From Candidatus Mycobacterium methanotrophicum (GTDB lineage Bacteria > Actinomycetota > Actinomycetes > Mycobacteriales > Mycobacteriaceae), in the NCBI RefSeq assembly GCF_023515995.1, contig NZ_CP097320.1:744001-808000 (forward strand): a stretch of 64,000 bases of DNA. The letters run 5' to 3'. Shown here in pieces: positions 56,010 through 64,000 of the stretch; the first letter of the stretch is position 1; each line of letters begins with the position of its first letter. The position numbers were made by a program, and so were the translations under genes. The notes under the pieces are model-generated. The model saw only the letters and a list, made by a program, of their open reading frames with translations, searched no databases and had not been told where the DNA came from.

Positions 56010-56755
56010 CAGTTGTAGGCCCTCCGCTCATCGGGCGGGGGAATGTTCGCACCCTTGTACTCCACCGGGACGCCGCCGAGTGGATAGTCCTTGCGCTGCG
56101 GATGCCCGTGCCAGTCGTCGGGCATTTGGATTCGCGTCAACGACGGGTGCCCGTCGAAGATGATGCCGAAGAAGTCGTAGGTCTCACGCTCGTGCCAGTC
56201 GTTGGTCGGGTAGATGGCGAACAACGACGGGATATGCGGATCACTGTCCGGCGCAGACACTTCCAGCCGAACACTACGGCCGTGCGTGATCGACTTGAGC
56301 GGATATACCGCGTGCAGCTCGCTTCCGGTTTCGTGCGGGTAGTGCACGCCGTTGACGCCCAGACACAATTCGAAGCGCAGCCCCGCGTCGTCGCGCAGTC
56401 GACCGGCCACCTGCGGCAGCAGCTCGCGGCGCACGTGCAGAGTCAGCTCGTCGCGGTAGACCACGACTTTCTCGACGGCGTCGTCGAATGCTATGCCTTC
56501 TGTGCCGTCACCTTTCAACGCCGCGGCCAGCCGGTCGACAACCTCGTCGAAGTATCCGCCGTAGGGCCGTGGACTGCCGGCATCGATCGTGACCTGGCGT
56601 AGCAGCCGTCCGTATCCCGACGTGTCACCGGTGCCGCGGACGCCGAACATGCCTCGGCGAACGTCGATCACCTCTTTATCGGACTGGCCGGCGGCAACGG
56701 GTGGTCCACCCACCTCGCTGGCTGCTCGTTTTGGGTCCTGCTCAGGTGAACTCAT
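56009..56755 (-). CDS. nuoC: NADH-quinone oxidoreductase subunit C
   Basis: 248 residues with the 30-kDa subunit signature [27 protein letters not shown] near residues 185-215 and a mycobacterial N-terminal extension ([18 protein letters not shown]). ATG 56755 overlaps the nuoB stop (ATGA); the frame upstream to 56914 lies within nuoB. Confidence 0.95.
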   Translation of the reverse strand: MSSPEQDPKRAASEVGGPPVAAGQSDKEVIDVRRGMFGVRGTGDTSGYGRLLRQVTIDAGSPRPYGGYFDEVVDRLAAALKGDGTEGIAFDDAVEKVVVYRDELTLHVRRELLPQVAGRLRDDAGLRFELCLGVNGVHYPHETGSELHAVYPLKSITHGRSVRLEVSAPDSDPHIPSLFAIYPTNDWHERETYDFFGIIFDGHPSLTRIQMPDDWHGHPQRKDYPLGGVPVEYKGANIPPPDERRAYN

Positions 56756-57306
56756 CTCAACAGTCCGCGCATCTCGATCGTCGGCCTGGCTGCCAGCGCT
56801 GCTTGTTCGGCTTCGGCGATGGCCAGTTCGCGGTTGACGCCTAAGGGCATTTCGGCGATCTTGTCGTGCAGCTTGAGGATTGCGTACAACAGCATCTCCG
56901 GGCGAGGCGGGCACCCGGGTAGGTAGATGTCAACCGGCACGACGTGATCCACGCCCTGGACGATCGCGTAGTTGTTGAACATCCCGCCCGACGACGCGCA
57001 TACGCCCATCGCCAGCACCCATTTCGGCTCGGCCATCTGGTCGTAGATCTGGCGCAGCACCGGGGCCATCTTCTGGCTCACACGACCGGCCACGATCATC
57101 AGGTCGGCCTGCCGGGGCGTCGCCGAAAACCTCTCCATGCCAAAACGCGCGATGTCGAACCGGGGACCGGCGGTGGCCATCATCTCAATCGCGCAGCACG
57201 CCAATCCGAACGTCGCCGGCCACAACGAGTTCTTGCGGAAGTAGCCCGCCAGCGTTTCGACGGTCGTCAGCAAGAAACCGCTCGGCAGTTTCTCTTCTAG
57301 GCCCAC
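56752..57306 (-). CDS. nuoB: NADH-quinone oxidoreductase subunit B (4Fe-4S N2)
   Basis: 184 residues carrying cluster N2: ACCAIEMM (two adjacent Cys), VCASSGGMF, and PGCPPRPE. It is the last electron carrier before quinone. The codon at 57306 follows nuoA by 8 nt. Confidence 0.97.
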   Translation of the reverse strand: MGLEEKLPSGFLLTTVETLAGYFRKNSLWPATFGLACCAIEMMATAGPRFDIARFGMERFSATPRQADLMIVAGRVSQKMAPVLRQIYDQMAEPKWVLAMGVCASSGGMFNNYAIVQGVDHVVPVDIYLPGCPPRPEMLLYAILKLHDKIAEMPLGVNRELAIAEAEQAALAARPTIEMRGLLR

Positions 57307-57314
57307 GTGTTACC

Positions 57315-57692
57315 TCAATCCCAGGTCAGGCCGCCGCGGCGCCATACGTATGCGTAGGCCACAAAGACCGTGAGCACGAACACCACCATCTCGACCAGCG
57401 CGAATACCCCAAGCTTGTCGTAGCTGACCGCCCACGGGTACAGGAACACGATTTCGATGTCGAAGACGATGAACAGCATCGCGGTCAGGTAGTACTTCAC
57501 CGGGAACCGCTGCCCGCTGCCCGCGTGCGGCGCGTTGGCCGGCTGATCGCTGGGCTCGATCCCGCATTCGTACGCTTCGAGCTTCGCCCTGTTGTAGCGC
57601 GACGGGCCGATGATTTGCGCGAGCGCAACCGAGCCGAGGGCAAAAGCAGCGGCGATCCCCCCAAGCACCAGGATGGGTAGGTACAGATTCAT
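57315..57692 (-). CDS. nuoA: NADH-quinone oxidoreductase subunit A
   Basis: 125 residues with three hydrophobic segments and the loop AYECGIEPSDQP facing the quinone site, then FPVKYYLTAMLFIVFDIEIVFLYPW. ATG 57692 (MNLYLPIL) is preferred to 57713, which adds an Arg-rich heptapeptide. First gene of the complete nuoA-N operon (57692 to 41984). Confidence 0.95.
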   Translation of the reverse strand: MNLYLPILVLGGIAAAFALGSVALAQIIGPSRYNRAKLEAYECGIEPSDQPANAPHAGSGQRFPVKYYLTAMLFIVFDIEIVFLYPWAVSYDKLGVFALVEMVVFVLTVFVAYAYVWRRGGLTWD

Positions 57693-57975
57693 GCCGCGAA
57701 GACGCTCCCTCACTGTTCATCGATTTGGGCTGACTGTGAGCTGAACTACAGCCTAGCGATCGCGCGTGGTCCCGCGCTCAGCAGTCTAGACGTGACCTCA
57801 ACCACAGCAGGGTGGGTAGTCGGACAGTCAACCCATGCGGGTAGAGCTTGTTCAAGAAACACTAAGGGCGCGAACATGTTTCGCTGGTCGATGGGCGACG
57901 GGAACCGGAGCCCGCAGGAGTCGTCGAGCTGCGCCCGGGAGGCTGTTCGGGTGGGCTCAGGGTTCCCAGAGTCAG
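57693..57975. other. Region between the nuo operon and the response regulator
   Basis: 283 bp between two minus-strand genes. It must hold the nuo promoter, but I could not settle on convincing -35/-10 boxes, and the short frames here have no supporting features. Confidence 0.4.
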
Positions 57976-58374
57976 CTAATGCACCGCGGGGCGCAGCAGC
58001 TCGAGCACCGTTCGGCTGAGCCGAATCGGGTCGATCGGCTGCGGCACCGACGCCTCGGCGCGTGACCAGCTGGCTAGCCAGGCGTCGTCGCGCCGGCCGG
58101 TGAGCACCACGATCGGCGGCCCCTGGGTGATCTCGTCTTTCAGCTGCTTGGCGATGCCCATGCCGCCCTCCGGGGTCGCCTCGCCGTCCAGAATGGCCAG
58201 ATCGATGCCTCCGGCGTCCACCTGTTGGATGACGACCGGGCCGGTGGCCACTTCGACGTAGCTCAGCTCGGGCAGATCCGGGTGTATCCGTTTGCCCAAC
58301 GCCAGCATGACGTCTTGCCGGGTCTCGGCGTTGTCGCTGTAGACGAGGATCCGCAGCGGGCTGGTCGCAGACAC
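57976..58374 (-). CDS. Response-regulator receiver-like protein (Rv3143 type)
   Basis: 132 residues, a stand-alone CheY-like receiver without an output domain. The start (RILVYSDNAETRQDVMLAL), the phosphorylation-site region (DLAILDGEATPEGG) and a late VVLTGRRDDAWLASW are visible; the Lys switch residue after the last strand is not clear (PQPIDP in place of KP). In M. tuberculosis Rv3143 holds the same place directly upstream of nuoA. Confidence 0.88.
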   Translation of the reverse strand: MSATSPLRILVYSDNAETRQDVMLALGKRIHPDLPELSYVEVATGPVVIQQVDAGGIDLAILDGEATPEGGMGIAKQLKDEITQGPPIVVLTGRRDDAWLASWSRAEASVPQPIDPIRLSRTVLELLRPAVH

Positions 58375-58408
58375 GGTGCAGATGGTACTGCCCGGCGACG
58401 GTGCGGGC

Positions 58409-58945
58409 TTACCGCGGCGCCCGTACGAAGCACACGTCGGCCGACGCTGTCGCGGTCTCGGCGATCACGCCGAGCCGGTTCCAGTCAAGGTTGAACTGGG
58501 CCCGGTCGACCTCCGTTTTCGCAGATAGCCGCACCGAGCCGTCGTCGAGCAGGATGATCCGGACCGGCAGCGGCACCGGCGCGGTGACCCCCTTGATGCT
58601 GAAGGTCGTCTGCAAATGGGCGGCATTACCGGTTGTCGGCTGCACCGCCGTAACCACCACGCTGATCTCCGGAAACCGCTCGACGTCGAAGAAGTCCGCC
58701 GACCGCAGATGCTCGTCGCGTTTACCGATTCCGGTACGCAACGACGCCGCCTGGATATCGAGGCGGCCGAAGATGGCACCCTTGCCGGTGATCTGCCCGT
58801 CGGCGTTGAAGTCGGTGAACCGGCCTTTGACGCTGATCAGACCCCACATGTTCTTGATCTTGAAGCTGATCGTCGATCGATCGGGAACGAGGTTCCACAC
58901 CCCCGGGGTGTCGGGATCGTTCAGCAGCGTCTCCACGGTATTCAT
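58409..58945 (-). CDS. YceI-family protein
   Basis: 178 residues with the YceI lipocalin-like fold: GVWNLVPDRSTISFKIKNMWGLISVKGRFTDF, then RDEHLRSADFFDVERFPEISV, then FNLDWNR. YceI proteins bind polyisoprenoids. No signal peptide is evident, so it is probably cytoplasmic. It is 34 bp upstream of the response regulator on the same strand. Confidence 0.9.
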   Translation of the reverse strand: MNTVETLLNDPDTPGVWNLVPDRSTISFKIKNMWGLISVKGRFTDFNADGQITGKGAIFGRLDIQAASLRTGIGKRDEHLRSADFFDVERFPEISVVVTAVQPTTGNAAHLQTTFSIKGVTAPVPLPVRIILLDDGSVRLSAKTEVDRAQFNLDWNRLGVIAETATASADVCFVRAPR

Positions 58946-58987
58946 GCGCGCTCGTCGTCGTGTCTCATCAGCACCTCCATTGCTCGG

Positions 58988-59165
58988 CTAGCTCAGCAGC
59001 GGGGCGAGTTCGGCTGGATCGAAGTACTCATCAATACGGCTGATCAGGGCTGGAGAACTAGCGGAGACACCCAACTTAATCACGATGCAGACCCGCAGCG
59101 CGATCGATCGCAGCAAACAGTTGATCAGCCACCTCGTTGATCGTGACGGCCTCGACAGCTGGCAT
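58988..59165 (-). pseudogene. SnoaL-like protein with internal deletion
   Basis: ATG 59165 reads MPAVEAVTINEVADQLFAAI, like the start of NTF2/SnoaL-type proteins, but stops after 29 codons. In another frame the 3' end reads ALISRIDEYFDPAELAPLL before a stop, the usual C-terminus of the same family. The middle, about 80 residues, is missing. Confidence 0.65.
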
Positions 59166-59186
59166 GGCATGACGGTACCCGTCGGC

Positions 59187-60425
59187 TCAAAACAGCGTGC
59201 CGCAGAAAGGTGCCTGTGCTACCCGAAAAGCCGCATCCAGCTCGCGTAATCCGCCGTCGCGCCGTTCGGCGATGCGATTGGCCCGGAATAGCTCCGGCGC
59301 TCGATGCGCACCCGTATAAATCGTTGCCAGTTCCGCCAGCCCGAGCTCGACGTCCGGAGAGCCCTCATGCGGCGCGCATTTCCCGACGCCATCGCGAGTC
59401 TGAAGTAAAAATCGTCCCCCGCCAAGACCGAGCGGGTCGTTGACTTCGAGTACGAGATCGACGTCGGCGGTGTACGCGCGGGCGCCGAGCACCTCGGGAA
59501 TATCGTTGATCCGCACCCAGAGCCAGTCGCTCTGGCCGTTGATTTCAGCGGCGCGCAGATCGGTCAGCTTGAGCGGAAGCGGATCGTCCACCGACACGTC
59601 GATCTTCACATCGTCGAACATCTGCAACGCCAGCAACGTCTGCAGCAATTCCGTATGAGCTTCATCGGTAATGGGGCAGAAGTCCTCGACCACCGCGGTG
59701 CCGAACGGTGGCCGGAATGCGTGTTTGCCCGCGCCCATGACTCGATATGTCAGGAAGCCGTCCGGATGGATTGTGCAGTTCAGCTCAGATCCGTTGCCTC
59801 GCTGTGTCGGCCTGTCTTCTAAGGCGTCGTTCCACCAAGCACTGTTGCGCTGCACCGCGCCACTGGTCGCGGCGCACCAGCGCTGGTAAATCTCCGGCAC
59901 ATGCCGCCTTGCTTCGGCAGCGTTGACTTCACGCGCCCGGTTCGTGGTCGGCTTGTTTCGCAACTTCGCGAAGCGGCGGTCAAGACAGTAGTTCTGGCTG
60001 TAGCTGGCCACGCCGGCACCGAAACCGTCGTAAATCGCGGTCTGGGTCGGGACGCCGCAGACAACCGGATAACCCCGACCCATAAGTATCCCAAGCCCTT
60101 TGGCGGACAGTTGCGCCCATACTCCCTGCCGCTGATGCGTGGACGCGACCGCGATCATCGTCAGCCACGCGGCTCGCAGGCTCGCGCCACCCGGCACTGT
60201 TAGCCGGGTTTGGTAGATGATCGACGTGCCGACCACAAATGGCTGCTGCGGGTCGGAGACATCCTCGGCAACCAAGATGTCGTCGAGTTCGACTCGGCGT
60301 TTCCACGCCTCGACACTGGCAGTGTCCACCGGGTCCCCGAAAGCGCGTGCCTGGTTTTCGTAGACATCCGGCAAGTCCTCTTCGGTTGGATGTCTGATGC
60401 TGAGGGCGTCGTCCGTCGTGGTCAT
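59187..60425 (-). CDS. eis: Eis-family N-acetyltransferase
   Basis: 412 residues of the Eis (enhanced intracellular survival) type: N-terminal GNAT domain with the acetyl-CoA loop VASTHQRQGVWAQL, second GNAT-like domain, and SCP2-like C-terminal domain. The chain ends in Phe, whose carboxylate serves as catalytic base in M. tuberculosis Eis. It acetylates lysine or aminoglycoside amines. ATG 60425 is chosen by the family start; the frame further up to 60992 is antisense to mmpL. The start lies 208 bp from the divergent mmpL. Confidence 0.92.
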   Translation of the reverse strand: MTTTDDALSIRHPTEEDLPDVYENQARAFGDPVDTASVEAWKRRVELDDILVAEDVSDPQQPFVVGTSIIYQTRLTVPGGASLRAAWLTMIAVASTHQRQGVWAQLSAKGLGILMGRGYPVVCGVPTQTAIYDGFGAGVASYSQNYCLDRRFAKLRNKPTTNRAREVNAAEARRHVPEIYQRWCAATSGAVQRNSAWWNDALEDRPTQRGNGSELNCTIHPDGFLTYRVMGAGKHAFRPPFGTAVVEDFCPITDEAHTELLQTLLALQMFDDVKIDVSVDDPLPLKLTDLRAAEINGQSDWLWVRINDIPEVLGARAYTADVDLVLEVNDPLGLGGGRFLLQTRDGVGKCAPHEGSPDVELGLAELATIYTGAHRAPELFRANRIAERRDGGLRELDAAFRVAQAPFCGTLF

Positions 60426-60633
60426 CGATATCCAATTCGCTTGTAGCTCGGCCGAACGGGCGCTTTTGGGCACCGAGATCTGCCGCAGCTGGTTGGTTGC
60501 GTTTAGCGATGCTGCGGCTTCCGTGTCACGTACCCACCCAGTGCTGGGAGCAATCATGGGAGGCGTTGGCGGTGTCATGCAGTCTCGATCGGGTATAGCG
60601 CTGCAGGGGGCTGACACCGGAGAGGAGGCCGAG

Positions 60634-63183
60634 ATGCTGCAAGCAATCACCCGACTTGCGATTGCCGCGCCACGACGGATCGTCACGATCGCCGTGTTGG
60701 CGCTTGTGGGCGCCGCCGTCTTCGGCATTCCGGTGATTAACAGCCTCTCAGGGGGTGGCTTCCAAGACCCGACATCGGAGTCGTCCCGCGCGAATGAAGT
60801 ACTTCGGGACAAATTCGACCAAACCGACCAGCAGATGCTGATCGTGGTGACCGCCCCGGCCGGCGCAAAGAGCGCTCCGGCGCGCAGCGTCGGCGCGGAC
60901 ATCGTCGACCACCTGAAACGATCCCCGTGGGTCTTGAAAGTGTCCTCCGCCTGGACGTCGCCGCCGCAAGTTGCCGCTGGGCTGGTCAGCAAAGATCAGA
61001 AGTCGGGGATGATCGTGGCCAGCCTGAAAGGGGGGGAGAACGACGCGCAGAAGTACGCCAGCACGCTCACTGGCGAACTCGTGCATGACCGCGGCGGTGT
61101 CACCGTGCGCGCCGGTGGTATGGCCGTGGCATATGCCGAAATCAACGACCTAAACCAGCGCGATCTGCTGTTGATGGAGTCCGTCGCGATTCCGCTGAGC
61201 TTTGCGGTACTGGTCTGGGTGTTGGGCGGTGCGGTGGCCGCAGCGCTGCCAATTGCGGTGGGCGTACTTGCCATCGTCGGCACAATGTCGGTGTTGCGGC
61301 TGATCAGCTTCACCACCGAACTGTCGACGTATGCACTAGACCTGAGCATCGCGATGGGCCTGGCCCTGGCGATCGACTATAACTTGCTGATCGTCAGCCG
61401 CTATCGCGAAGAGCTGGCCCGGGCTGACGACCCAGACCAGGCGCTGTTGGCGACCATGGCTACCGCGGGTCGGACGGTGTTGTTCTCTGCCACCACAGTC
61501 GGGCTGTCGATGGCGGTAATGGCGCTGTTCCCGATGTATTTCTTGAAATCGTCCGCCTACACCATCGTGGCCACCGCGGTAATTGTCGCGGTTGCGGCCA
61601 TCGTGGTCACTCCGGCGGCGATCGCACTACTGGGGCCTCGGCTGGACGCGTTGGACGCCCGCCAGTTAGCGCGTCGGATGCTGCCGCATGCGAAGTGGTG
61701 GCGCGATCATGCGCACAAGCCGGTTCACTTGCAGTTCTGGTACCGATCGACCAGGTTCGTCTTGCGGCACGCCGTGCCGGTCGGTCTGTGTGTCGTTGCG
61801 CTGCTGCTGCTGTTGGGCGTTCCGTTCCTCGGCGTCAAGTGGGGCTTTCCGGATGAGCGCGTGCTGCCGCGATCGGCATCGGCACGCCAGGTCGCCGACA
61901 TGCTGGACAACGATTTCGGCAACGGCCTGGGCAATTCGTTGTCGGTCGTCATCCCGGACACCCGCGGTACCAAGCTCAGCGACCTGAGCCGGTATGCCGC
62001 GGAGCTGTCGCGCCTACCGCAGGTGTCCGCGGTCACCGCCCCAACCGGAACGTTCGCGGCCGGCGCCCTGGTGGGACCCCCCGCTGCGCCGACCGGATGG
62101 TCGCAGGGCAGCGCGTTCCTGACCGTGGCCAGCACCGCGCCGCTGTATTCGCAAGCTTCGAACGCCCAGCTCGACCGATTGCACGACACGGCCGCACCGG
62201 CGGGGCGGACAGTCGAGATTACCGGGCTGGCGCAGATCAACCGCGACAGCGTCGATGCGATCACCAAGCGGCTGCCGGCGGTGCTCGGGCTGGTCGCCGT
62301 CATCACCTTCGCGTTGCTTTTCCTGCTCACCGGTAGTGCGGTGCTGCCGGTGCAAGCGCTGGTGTGCAACGTGTTGTCATTGACGGCGGCGTTCGGCGCG
62401 ATGGTCTGGGTCTTCCAGGACGGCCATCTCGGCGCACTGGGAACCACTCCCAACGGGACGTTGAATGCCAACATTCCGGTGTTGCTGTTCTGCATCGCCT
62501 TCGGGCTGGCCATGGATTACGAGGTGTTTTTGGTCGCGCGAATCCACGAGTACTGGCAAGCCGCGGAAGTCAGCCGGGAAATACTTCCGAGTGCGGCCGC
62601 GCTGCGCGCCGTCAACGATGAGAGCACCGCGCTGGGTATAGCCGGAATCGGCCGAGTGGTCACCACTGCCGCGCTGGTGATGTCGATTTCCTTTGCGGCG
62701 TTGATCCCTGCGCAGGTGTCATTCATGCGGATGCTTGGCGTCGGCCTGACACTTGCCGTGCTGGCGGACGCCACCCTGGTCCGAATGGTGCTGGTGCCGG
62801 CGTTCCTGCATCTGCTTGGCCGGTGGGCGTGGTGGGCGCCCGAGTGGTTGACCAGGCTGCGGCAGCGGTCCGAGATGGGTGAGCAGGCCGCGGTTGCGGT
62901 GGGGCGGCGGCGCTGGTCCGTCGACGGGCACGGCCCGCGGCCCACCCGGATCGGAGATGGACTACGGGGTCTGCGACGGACGCAAGGCACGCTGCTTTCC
63001 CACGCCTCGCAGCTTCCGTCGAACCCTGTCTCGTGTGGTGAGAGCATCGACGCGGGCGAGCTGGAAGACCGCCGCCGCCATCACCACCACGGCCGCTTCC
63101 AACGCGATCATCCCGGCGCGGCTCGTGTTCAGCGTCTCGCCCAGAACGACGACACCCAGCACCACCGCCACAACCGGTTGTGA
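60634..63183 (+). CDS. MmpL/RND-family transporter
   Basis: An 849-residue RND protein of the MMPL type, about 11-12 membrane segments in two halves: ALDLSIAMGLALAIDYNLLIVSRYREE and FCIAFGLAMDYEVFLVARIHEYW carry the proton-relay Asp-Tyr pairs. It exports lipids or small molecules across the inner membrane. ATG 60634 follows AGAGGAGG. The usual end would be near residue 770; here the frame runs on for 222 nt through the 3' end of the convergent gene, giving a His/Arg-rich tail unlike the family. It may have lost its normal stop codon by mutation or frameshift. Confidence 0.9.
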   Translation: MLQAITRLAIAAPRRIVTIAVLALVGAAVFGIPVINSLSGGGFQDPTSESSRANEVLRDKFDQTDQQMLIVVTAPAGAKSAPARSVGADIVDHLKRSPWVLKVSSAWTSPPQVAAGLVSKDQKSGMIVASLKGGENDAQKYASTLTGELVHDRGGVTVRAGGMAVAYAEINDLNQRDLLLMESVAIPLSFAVLVWVLGGAVAAALPIAVGVLAIVGTMSVLRLISFTTELSTYALDLSIAMGLALAIDYNLLIVSRYREELARADDPDQALLATMATAGRTVLFSATTVGLSMAVMALFPMYFLKSSAYTIVATAVIVAVAAIVVTPAAIALLGPRLDALDARQLARRMLPHAKWWRDHAHKPVHLQFWYRSTRFVLRHAVPVGLCVVALLLLLGVPFLGVKWGFPDERVLPRSASARQVADMLDNDFGNGLGNSLSVVIPDTRGTKLSDLSRYAAELSRLPQVSAVTAPTGTFAAGALVGPPAAPTGWSQGSAFLTVASTAPLYSQASNAQLDRLHDTAAPAGRTVEITGLAQINRDSVDAITKRLPAVLGLVAVITFALLFLLTGSAVLPVQALVCNVLSLTAAFGAMVWVFQDGHLGALGTTPNGTLNANIPVLLFCIAFGLAMDYEVFLVARIHEYWQAAEVSREILPSAAALRAVNDESTALGIAGIGRVVTTAALVMSISFAALIPAQVSFMRMLGVGLTLAVLADATLVRMVLVPAFLHLLGRWAWWAPEWLTRLRQRSEMGEQAAVAVGRRRWSVDGHGPRPTRIGDGLRGLRRTQGTLLSHASQLPSNPVSCGESIDAGELEDRRRHHHHGRFQRDHPGAARVQRLAQNDDTQHHRHNRL

Positions 63184-63885
63184 CATCTGCAGGGCGGGCA
63201 ATGACGCGGTCAACGGCCCCGCGCGAAATGCCGACTGGCTCCACACCACACCGCCCACCGCGGCCAGCACGCAGGCATAGAGTTCGGGGCTTTGCATCAC
63301 CGCCGACCAGCCACCGCCGAGCCGCGCCACGACTTCCTTGGTCAGTACCGCAAAGACCCCCCACAGCGAGCCTGAGACGAAGGCGAACAGCACCGCGGCA
63401 ACTGCCCCGCCCCGGATTTCGCCAGCCACGACGCAGGCGACCAACAGCGGCCCAAGGACGATGGCCACCGCTGCCCAGGTGTGCAGCGACGCGCTGGAAC
63501 GACCCGCCTGCGGACTGCCGACGACGACGACGACGATCACCGCAGCCGTCAGCAAGCTGGCCCAGATCCACTCACCGCTGCTAATTGTGCGGTGCGACAA
63601 CCTGGCGTTGAGCGGCAGTGCAAAAAGCAGCGAAAGCGTAAGGAGCGCCTGCACCAGCAGCACCGAACCCTGGCCCAACGCGGCCGCCTGCAACGCAATG
63701 CTGGTGGCGAGCAGCAGTGCCCCGTACCACCAGCGCTGATTGCCGAGCAGGCTGAGGAACAATCCGATGTGACCGACCGACCTGTCAGCGATGCGGTGTG
63801 CCGCTCGTTGCTGCAGCACGTCGCCCATCGCAATGCACAAAGCCGAGCTCAACGCCAGCAGAGCCGAAATCTCCGTCTTGGCCAT
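62962..63885 (-). CDS. DMT/EamA-family membrane transporter
   Basis: 307 residues with ten hydrophobic segments in two halves; the drug/metabolite transporter plan is seen (ALLALSSALCIAMGDVLQQRAA, LLVQALLTLSLLFALPL, PALQMSQPVVAVVLGVVVLGE). The substrate is unknown. It is convergent with the MmpL gene and shares 222 bp of coding sequence with its 3' extension; this frame is the one with the normal family C-terminus. Confidence 0.87.
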   Translation of the reverse strand: MAKTEISALLALSSALCIAMGDVLQQRAAHRIADRSVGHIGLFLSLLGNQRWWYGALLLATSIALQAAALGQGSVLLVQALLTLSLLFALPLNARLSHRTISSGEWIWASLLTAAVIVVVVVGSPQAGRSSASLHTWAAVAIVLGPLLVACVVAGEIRGGAVAAVLFAFVSGSLWGVFAVLTKEVVARLGGGWSAVMQSPELYACVLAAVGGVVWSQSAFRAGPLTASLPALQMSQPVVAVVLGVVVLGETLNTSRAGMIALEAAVVVMAAAVFQLARVDALTTRDRVRRKLRGVGKQRALRPSQTP

Positions 63886-63969
63886 GGCGTCTAGTTACCC
63901 CTTTTCCGTAAGCAGAACCGTCTCGCTGCGAATGTGTTGCAGCATAAGGCTTTTCGCAGCGACGAGGGG

Positions 63970-64000
63970 TTAGAACTGGTCCTGGCGGTCGTAACCGGGG
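63970..64000 (-). CDS. 3' tip of an unidentified minus-strand gene
   Basis: The minus strand enters the window in an open frame ending PGYDRQDQF before TAA at 63970-63972. Too short to identify; it is likely the end of a real gene as the next gene starts 85 bp downstream. Confidence 0.4.
   Translation of the reverse strand, partial: PGYDRQDQF

Noticed and set aside
1..64000. tRNA, rRNA, or CRISPR genes
   Set aside because: No cloverleaf, rRNA-like or spaced repeat sequence was recognised on either strand by eye; a covariance search would be needed to exclude small RNAs.

Overview
The window is high-GC actinobacterial DNA and almost certainly comes from a Mycobacterium. Four blocks have the gene content and order known from M. 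tuberculosis and relatives: an Rv0081-Rv0087-type ArsR plus hyc locus, a complete nuoA-N operon preceded by an Rv3143-like response regulator, an eis gene, and an aceA2-type long isocitrate lyase. A 13E12-family HNH protein, a MoxR/DUF58 operon and an MmpL-like transporter fit the same picture. I saw no tRNA, rRNA or CRISPR array.

The accessory centrepiece is at about 1-9.2 kb. It is a six-gene soluble di-iron monooxygenase operon on the + strand: hydroxylase alpha (3707-5299), hydroxylase beta (5441-6628), coupling protein (6706-7185), a small MmoD-like protein (7318-7506), FAD/2Fe-2S reductase (7550-8593) and hydroxylase gamma (8586-9146). The proteins are clearly of the soluble methane/butane monooxygenase family. 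The order X-Y-B-D-C-Z differs from the methanotroph order X-Y-B-Z-D-C and resembles the smoXYB1C1Z type known from Mycobacterium. Upstream lies a GAF-plus-winged-helix regulator (1901-3307), and divergent from it a FabH-like ketoacyl synthase with a long extra N-terminal domain (1-1667, cut by the window edge). A predicted SigA-type promoter, a 14-bp palindrome, a perfect 20-bp tandem duplication just before the mmoX ribosome site and two intra-operon hairpins suggest dedicated control. Methane, C2-C4 alkanes or alkenes are plausible substrates; the sequence alone does not decide.

From 9.2 to 11 kb there is decay: a class I fructose-bisphosphatase relic and a Crp relic that lost its start codon and two internal in-frame blocks. 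Then, on the minus strand, come a GTP-dependent PEP carboxykinase (11165-12991), an ArsR regulator (13178-13531), a complex-I-like hyc operon (13618-20625) and a second ArsR (20630-20977). A TTGC-N8-GCAA palindrome occurs in front of both ArsR genes and again in front of a broken thiolase.

From 21 to 37.3 kb intact genes (GH6 cellulase, secreted protein, acyl-CoA dehydrogenase, isocitrate lyase 2, alpha/beta hydrolase, VOC protein, methyltransferase, HNH protein) are interleaved with an IS1182-type insertion sequence, a second transposase fragment and many broken genes: thiolase, DUF5313, NAD-dependent epimerase, amine oxidase, SDR, MocR-type aminotransferase and SRPBCC. This suggests a genome undergoing erosion.

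From 37.4 to 41.9 kb there is a DUF4129/MoxR/DUF58 membrane operon and a small helical-bundle protein that may be leaderless. From 57.7 back to 42.0 kb the whole nuoA-N operon (NADH dehydrogenase I) runs on the minus strand. The right end carries the response regulator, a YceI protein, a SnoaL-like relic, an Eis acetyltransferase, an MmpL transporter that reads into the convergent DMT transporter, and the 3' tip of one further gene.
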